Assembly: GCF_029428675.1 (NCBI RefSeq)
Contig: NZ_JAJNEL010000001.1
Location: 3,968,001 to 4,032,000 of the forward strand
Source of the DNA: Streptomyces sp. JH14
Lineage (GTDB): Bacteria; Actinomycetota; Actinomycetes; Streptomycetales; Streptomycetaceae
DNA: 64,000 bases
Reading direction: 5' to 3'
Shown here: positions 59,657 to 64,000 of the stretch, piece after piece
How positions within the stretch are numbered: the stretch's first letter is position 1
How the letters are laid out: each line of letters starts with the position of its first letter
Position numbers and translations under genes: made by a program
The notes under the pieces: model-generated
Told to the model about the DNA's origin: nothing
Seen by the model: only the letters and a program-made list of their open reading frames with translations
The model's database searches: none

Positions 59657-61195
59657 TCAGGCGCGGGCCGGTTCCGCTGCCGGGCCGGTGACCGGGGCGG
59701 CCGGGGTGCCCGTTGCCGCGACCGTCGAAGCCGCCGGCTCCTGCGACACGTTGAACTCCGCCAGCAGGTCCTTGCTGAAGCCGAAGAAGTACGTGGCGAC
59801 GAAGCCCGCGAGGTAGCCGACCAGCAGGCCGCCCGCGTAGATCGCGATCGTCGTGCCCAGGCCGTGGTTGCCGTCCAGGAGCGGGAACAGCGCCCAGCCG
59901 GACGGGCCGATCGCCGTGGAGCCGACCGCGCTGCCGAGCTGGTTGAAGAAGCCGACGAACGCGCCGCCGAACGCACCGCCCACACACGCGGTGATGAACG
60001 GGCGGCCGAGGGGCAGCGAGACACCGTAGATCAGGGGCTCGCCCACGCCCAGCAGGCCTGCCGGGAGCGCCGACTTGATCGTCCTGCGGATCGACTCGTT
60101 GCGGGGGAGGCGGAGGTAGACCGCGATCGACGCGCCGACCTGGCCCGCGCCCGCCATGGCGAGGATCGGGAGGAGGACCGTGTAACCCTGCTGCTCGATC
60201 AGCGTGGTGTGGATCGGGATCAGCGCCTGGTGCAGGCCCAGCATGACCAGCGGGAGGAAGAACCCGCCGAGGACCAGGCCCGCACCCGCACCGCCGTTGG
60301 ACAGCAGCCAGTCGGCGAAGTCGCCGATCGCGGTGGAGACCTCACCGGCCACGTACATCAGGCCGAAGATCGTCACCAGGCCGGAGACCAGCACCGTCAG
60401 CGTCGGGGTGACCAGGACGTCCAGTGCCTCCGGGACCCAGCGCCGGCACCACTTCTCCACGTACACCGCGAGGATCGCCGCGCCGAGGGCGCCCAGCACA
60501 CCGCCCTGGCCGGGGGAGAGCTTCTGGCCGAACGCCTCGATGTCCGCGACGCCCGGGAAGACGATGATCGCGGCGACCGCACCGCCGAGGATCGGCGTGC
60601 CGCCGAACTCCTTCGCCGTGTTGTAGCCGACGAAGACGGCGATCAGTGCCATGAAGCCGGACGCCATGGCGCCGAGGGCGGGAGTGACCGACGTCAGCCA
60701 GCCCAGGTTCTTCAGCAGGCCGTTGAGGCCGGCGATGATGCCGCAGCCGATGAGGGCGGGGATCAGCGGGACGAAGATGTTGGCGATCTTCCGGAGGAAC
60801 AGCTTGAACGGGGTGGCGTTCTTCGCCTTCCGGGCTGCCCTGATCGCGGCGCCCTGCGCGGCGAGTTCGTCCCCGGCGGCCGGGGCCGGGGCAGGAGCCG
60901 CGGCGGTGGCGGCGGGTTCCGGGGTTGCCGCCCGGCCCTCCTCCACCAGCTTCTCGAACTCCGGGGTGACCCGGGCGACGGTGCCCGGGCCGAGGACGAT
61001 CTGGTACGTCTCGTCCTCGACCACACCCATGACGGCGGGGAGCGCCTTCAGGGCCTCGTCGTCGACGAGCGAGCGGTCGTTCAGACCCAGCCGGAGCCGG
61101 GTCATGCAGTGGACGACGGAGCTGACGTTTGCGGCGCCACCGACGAGCGGAAGGATCGCGGCGGCAGTGGCGCGGTTCTTGTCTTCTGTAGCCAT
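59657..61195 (-). CDS. murP: PTS EIIBC transporter, MurP-like (N-acetylmuramic acid)
   Basis: 512 residues from ATG 61195. The EIIB domain (1-90) has the phosphorylated Cys in SSVVHCMTRLRLGL. An Ala/Pro linker leads to a ten-helix EIIC domain with LGVGEPLIYGVSLPLGRPFI (the conserved GEP sugar motif). No EIIA or HPr domain is present, so it must borrow a general EIIA such as Crr. Sitting behind murR and murQ, MurNAc is the likely substrate, imported as MurNAc-6-phosphate. Terminated by a 22-bp hairpin. Confidence 0.9.
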   Translation of the reverse strand: MATEDKNRATAAAILPLVGGAANVSSVVHCMTRLRLGLNDRSLVDDEALKALPAVMGVVEDETYQIVLGPGTVARVTPEFEKLVEEGRAATPEPAATAAAPAPAPAAGDELAAQGAAIRAARKAKNATPFKLFLRKIANIFVPLIPALIGCGIIAGLNGLLKNLGWLTSVTPALGAMASGFMALIAVFVGYNTAKEFGGTPILGGAVAAIIVFPGVADIEAFGQKLSPGQGGVLGALGAAILAVYVEKWCRRWVPEALDVLVTPTLTVLVSGLVTIFGLMYVAGEVSTAIGDFADWLLSNGGAGAGLVLGGFFLPLVMLGLHQALIPIHTTLIEQQGYTVLLPILAMAGAGQVGASIAVYLRLPRNESIRRTIKSALPAGLLGVGEPLIYGVSLPLGRPFITACVGGAFGGAFVGFFNQLGSAVGSTAIGPSGWALFPLLDGNHGLGTTIAIYAGGLLVGYLAGFVATYFFGFSKDLLAEFNVSQEPAASTVAATGTPAAPVTGPAAEPARA

Positions 61196-61251
61196 GGTGC
61201 GTGGTGCCTTGCTGTGCGGGGGTGTGGAGCGGTTCCCCGGATGGGGAGGGG

Positions 61252-62226
61252 TCAGGTGGTGCGCGGTGCGGCCGCGAGGGCGGCACGGAGGTGGCCGTCG
61301 GATGCGGACAGGAGGGTGGCGGCGGTGGGGCCGTCGACCCGGCCGAGGATGGTGAGGATCGCGTTCTTCACCTCGCCGTCGGTGGCGGCGAGTGCGGCCT
61401 CGATCTCCTCGTCGGAGGCGCCGGTGGCGAGCGCGACGATCCGGCGGGACCGGGCGCGCAGCTTCTCGTTGGACGCGCGGACGTCGACCATGAGGTTTCC
61501 GTACGTCTTGCCGAGCCGGATCATCGTGATCGTCGACAGCATGTTGAGGACGAGCTTCTGCGCCGTGCCGGCCTTGAGGCGGGTGGAGCCGGTGAGAAGT
61601 TCGGCGCCGACGACGATCTCGAGGGGGTGCTCGGACGCGGCGCCGAGCGCCGAGTCCGCGTTGCAGGACAGGCCGATGGTCAGCGCGCCCTTGCGGCGGG
61701 CGTGCTCGACGGCTCCGACGGCGTACGGCGTACGGCCCGAGGCGGAGATGCCGACCACGGTGTCGTCGGGGGTGAGATCCAGGGCGTCGAGGTCGGCGGC
61801 GGCCAGCTCCTTGCTGTCCTCGGCGCCTTCGACGGCCGTGATGATCGCGGACGGTCCGCCCGCGATCAGGCCGATGACCTCGGACGGGTCGGTGTTGAAC
61901 GTGGGCGGGCACTCGCTGGCGTCCAGGATGCCGAGCCGGCCCGGGGTGCCGGCGCCGGCGTAGATGAGCCGGCCGCCACGGGCCATGCGCGCGGCCGTGG
62001 CGTCGATCGCGGCGGCGATCTCGGGCAGCCGGGCGGCGACGGCGGTGGGGACGGTCCGGTCCTCGCCGTTCATGATCCGGGCGATCTCCAGCGTGTCCAG
62101 CCGGTCGATCTCGGCGAGCTCGGGCCGGAACGCCTCGGTGGTGAGGGTGGCGAGCTCGGCGCGCAGCTCCCCGTACTCGGAGTGCCCGCCGGGCGTCGTG
62201 GCGTTGGCGTCGGTGGTGGAGGTCAT
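61252..62226 (-). CDS. murQ: N-acetylmuramic acid 6-phosphate etherase
   Basis: 324 residues from ATG 62226 (62262 is an alternative; neither has a clear Shine-Dalgarno). SIS-domain etherase motifs: TEAFRPELAEIDRLDTLEIA, GGRLIYAGAGTPGRLGILDA with SECPPTF, AVEGAEDSKE (catalytic Glu region), VVGISASGRTPYAVGAVEHA, STRLKAGTAQKLVLNMLSTI. It removes the lactyl ether from MurNAc-6-P to give GlcNAc-6-P and lactate, which then enters the nagA step encoded 19 kb away. It lies 73 nt after murR. Confidence 0.94.
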   Translation of the reverse strand: MTSTTDANATTPGGHSEYGELRAELATLTTEAFRPELAEIDRLDTLEIARIMNGEDRTVPTAVAARLPEIAAAIDATAARMARGGRLIYAGAGTPGRLGILDASECPPTFNTDPSEVIGLIAGGPSAIITAVEGAEDSKELAAADLDALDLTPDDTVVGISASGRTPYAVGAVEHARRKGALTIGLSCNADSALGAASEHPLEIVVGAELLTGSTRLKAGTAQKLVLNMLSTITMIRLGKTYGNLMVDVRASNEKLRARSRRIVALATGASDEEIEAALAATDGEVKNAILTILGRVDGPTAATLLSASDGHLRAALAAAPRTT

Positions 62227-62299
62227 GGAGAGCGGCTCTGCTTTCTCGATCTCGTGTCTCATGAGGGTGCGGGCGGCGCGGTGTGCGGGGTGCGGGCCG

Positions 62300-63220
62300 T
62301 CAGCGGGTGCTGCGTGGCGTGTGTCGGTGGGCGAGCGCCTCGTAAGAAGCGGCCAGGGCCGGGGCGGCTGTCTCGTACGTCCGCTGGGCCACCCCGATGA
62401 ACAGGCAGTCCACGACGAGCAGCTGGCTCGTGCGGCTCGACATGGCGGCGGGGCGCAGTTCGCTCTCGCGGGCGGTGGACGTGGTCAGCACGTGGTCCGC
62501 GTACTGCGACACCGGACCGTCGGGGCGGCCGGTGATCGCGATCGTCGTCGCGCCCTGGTCGAAGGCCACCCGCAGCGGTTCGATCACATCGACCGTGGAA
62601 CCCGAGTGGGTGATCGCGATGGCCACGTCGCCGGAGCGGAGCTGCACGGCGTTGGTCACGGCCAGGTGCGGGTCCGTGTGCGCGTGCGCGATCAGGCCGA
62701 TACGGAGCAGCTTCTGCCCCAGGTCCTGGGCGACGAGGGAGGAGGCGCCGGCGCCGTAGATGTCGATCCGGCGGGCGGCCGACGCGGCGGCGACGGCCGC
62801 ACCGAGCTGCACCATGTCGAGCCCGGCGGCCGTGTCGGCGAGGGTCTGCTGCTCGTCGAAGGCGAGCTTGGCGACCACATCGGCGATCGGGTCGTCGACC
62901 GCTATGTCCGCCGTGACGGCGGGGGCGCGGCCGGACTGCTGGTGGGCGGCGAGCCCGGCGAGGGCGAGGCGCAGGTCCCGGTAACCGGGGTAGCCGAGGA
63001 GGCGGGCCGTGCGGACCACGGTCGCCTCGCTGGTACCGGTGAGCTCGGCGAGACCGGTGACCGTCAGGGCAGCGCAGCCGGCCGGGTCCCCGGCGACGGC
63101 TTCGGCGACCCGCTGCATCGAGCGCGTCATGGACGGCGCGAGGGTCCGCACCTTGGCCGCGAGGGCGGCCGGTGCGGGCGGGGAATCACCGCTGAAACTT
63201 TCCTTCAGGTCATTGGTCAC
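62300..63220 (-). CDS. murR: RpiR/MurR-family transcriptional repressor
   Basis: 306 residues from GTG 63220. An N-terminal HTH (MQRVAEAVAGDPAGCAALTV, LAELTGTSEATVVRTARLLG, YPGYRDLRLALAGLA) and a C-terminal SIS effector domain (IDIYGAGASSLVAQDLGQKL, VAIAITHSGSTVDVIEPLRV) define RpiR regulators. Effector is probably MurNAc-6-P. A near-palindrome overlapping its own -10 box suggests autoregulation. The start is predicted leaderless, 6 nt after TATCTT. First gene of murR-murQ-murP. Confidence 0.9.
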   Translation of the reverse strand: MTNDLKESFSGDSPPAPAALAAKVRTLAPSMTRSMQRVAEAVAGDPAGCAALTVTGLAELTGTSEATVVRTARLLGYPGYRDLRLALAGLAAHQQSGRAPAVTADIAVDDPIADVVAKLAFDEQQTLADTAAGLDMVQLGAAVAAASAARRIDIYGAGASSLVAQDLGQKLLRIGLIAHAHTDPHLAVTNAVQLRSGDVAIAITHSGSTVDVIEPLRVAFDQGATTIAITGRPDGPVSQYADHVLTTSTARESELRPAAMSSRTSQLLVVDCLFIGVAQRTYETAAPALAASYEALAHRHTPRSTR

Positions 63221-63222
63221 AT

Positions 63223-63255
63223 TTGAAAGATATTTTCAACATTGCGGTCCGTCAA
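63223..63255 (-). promoter_or_regulatory. murR promoter with overlapping operator
   Basis: TTGACG (63255-63250), 17 nt, TATCTT (63232-63227), then 6 nt to the GTG start. TTGAAAGATATTTTCAA (63223-63239) has 6-bp inverted arms covering the -10 box. A near-textbook promoter, leaderless, with a likely MurR site. Confidence 0.8.
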
Positions 63256-63376
63256 CCCCCTTTGGTCCCGACCTCTGGCGGTAATTGGCCCCCGCCTCCG
63301 GCAGTGCCGAGGATCTGCGCGTACGAAGGGTCCTCCCGCGCCGGGGGCCGTCACCGCAACGGGTGACAATGGCCCC

Positions 63377-63745
63377 ATGGAGCTGAACCGCCTGGAGCAG
63401 GCGCTGCATACCGCCCGCGCACTGGTCATGGCCGATCTCGCCGCCGGCGCTGTCGCCGAGGCCGAGATCGTCTCGCTCGTCGAGGATGCGGTGGCACACC
63501 GGCGGTGGTGGGTCGAACAGTGGCCGGACGGTGTGGAGTACGTGGTCGGGCTGGTCGCCCAGGACGTTCAGGACGCGCTGCTGGAGCGGTACGGCCGCTG
63601 GCCGATCTGCCCGGTCTGTGACGCGGGCGACCCGCACGCCCTCGACGTCGAACCGGAACTGGGCCCGGACCCGCGCTGGGTGTGCACCAAGGCGACCGTG
63701 ATGGTGGCACGCGTGGGCGCCCTGAACGGAGTGCTGGACCGGTGA
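63377..63745 (+). CDS. conserved hypothetical protein with CxxC motif
   Basis: 122 residues from ATG 63377: MELNRLEQALHTARALVMAD, VAHRRWWVEQWPDGVEYVVG, ERYGRWPICPVCDAGDPHAL, WVCTKATVMVARVGALNGVL. The Cys pair CPVC and a later Cys may bind zinc. The family is widespread in Streptomyces without a function that I know. GACAAT lies 6 nt before the ATG (possible leaderless -10). The next gene overlaps by 4 nt, so the two are an operon. Confidence 0.8.
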   Translation: MELNRLEQALHTARALVMADLAAGAVAEAEIVSLVEDAVAHRRWWVEQWPDGVEYVVGLVAQDVQDALLERYGRWPICPVCDAGDPHALDVEPELGPDPRWVCTKATVMVARVGALNGVLDR

Positions 63746-64000
63746 CGGTCTACATCGACCCGCCGGACTGGCCGGGTCACGGACGTCTCTGGTCCCACCT
63801 GGTCAGCGATGCGTCGTTCGAGGAACTGCACGCCTTCGCCGCGTCGATCGGCTGCCCGCCGAAGGCGTTCGACCGTGACCACTACGACGTACCGCAGACG
63901 CGGTACGCCGACGCGGTGCGGGCCGGGGCCCGCGAAATCGGTTCCAAGGAACTGGTGCGCCGGCTCACGGCCGCCGGACTGCGCCGCCCGAAGGGACGTC
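63742..64000 (+). CDS. DUF4031 protein (runs off window)
   Basis: 86 residues are visible from GTG 63742, overlapping the previous stop (GTGA). Sequence: MTVYIDPPDWPGHGRLWSHL, SDASFEELHAFAASIGCPPK, FDRDHYDVPQTRYADAVRAG and LVRRLTAAGLRRPKGR. The opening VYIDPPxWPGHGRLWSHL is the DUF4031 hallmark. Function unknown; probably only a few residues are missing. It is translationally coupled to the CxxC protein. Confidence 0.88.
   Translation, partial: MTVYIDPPDWPGHGRLWSHLVSDASFEELHAFAASIGCPPKAFDRDHYDVPQTRYADAVRAGAREIGSKELVRRLTAAGLRRPKGR

Overview
The window is chromosomal DNA from a Streptomyces species. GC is very high, GTG starts are common, many genes look leaderless, and the gene content is typical of the genus (GroEL2, a CdgB-type diguanylate cyclase, HbpS/SenS/SenR, nagK/nagA, murR-murQ-murP). 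There is no phage, CRISPR array, rRNA or intact tRNA gene.

Layout. (1) 1-5.6 kb: a secreted subtilase translationally coupled to a second secreted protein, a frameshifted IS5-type transposase remnant, and an orphan peptide-type binding lipoprotein. (2) 5.6-22.7 kb, nearly all on the minus strand: a type VII (ESX) secretion locus. It starts with two small WXG100-like proteins (22.6 kb), then a small ESX-type protein, an 853-residue polymorphic toxin with a C-terminal ADP-ribosyltransferase, an eroding tandem array of toxin-adjacent paralogues, YwqK-like and Imm49-like immunity genes, small membrane proteins, EccD, a proline-rich MinD-like ATPase (EspI-like), a three-ATPase EccC and a DUF6177-like protein. 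EccB and mycosin are not in the window. (3) 22.9-39.6 kb: housekeeping and sensing genes, including two flavoenzymes, an APH-like kinase, GNATs, the haem-responsive HbpS-SenS-SenR system, an M1 peptidase, TerD, an ArfB-like hydrolase and CdgB with a perfect Crp-type palindrome upstream. (4) 39.7-46.4 kb: an amino-sugar operon (SIS isomerase, nagK, nagA, PfkB kinase, class II aldolase) divergent from a sugar-binding lipoprotein, with three DasR-like operators. (5) 46.4-50.2 kb: trehalose (otsB, otsA) and glucosylglycerate (gpgS) osmolyte genes. (6) 50.3-55.5 kb: a SAM-I riboswitch in front of a threonine-synthase-family gene and a CysO-like sulfur carrier, then a cold-shock protein, and groEL2 under a CIRCE element that forms its promoter. 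(7) 55.9-64 kb: a HTH/zinc-ribbon protein, a GH11 xylanase, a gamma-glutamylcyclotransferase-like protein, the murR-murQ-murP operon and two conserved small genes.

Most interesting points. The ESX effector comes with a decaying toxin-adjacent array in which a two-gene unit was duplicated and then partly lost. The ThrC-like/CysO-like pair sits behind a SAM riboswitch, which fits homocysteine synthesis from O-phosphohomoserine better than threonine synthesis. Cis-elements for Crp, DasR, HrcA and a MurR-type repressor can be placed at base resolution.
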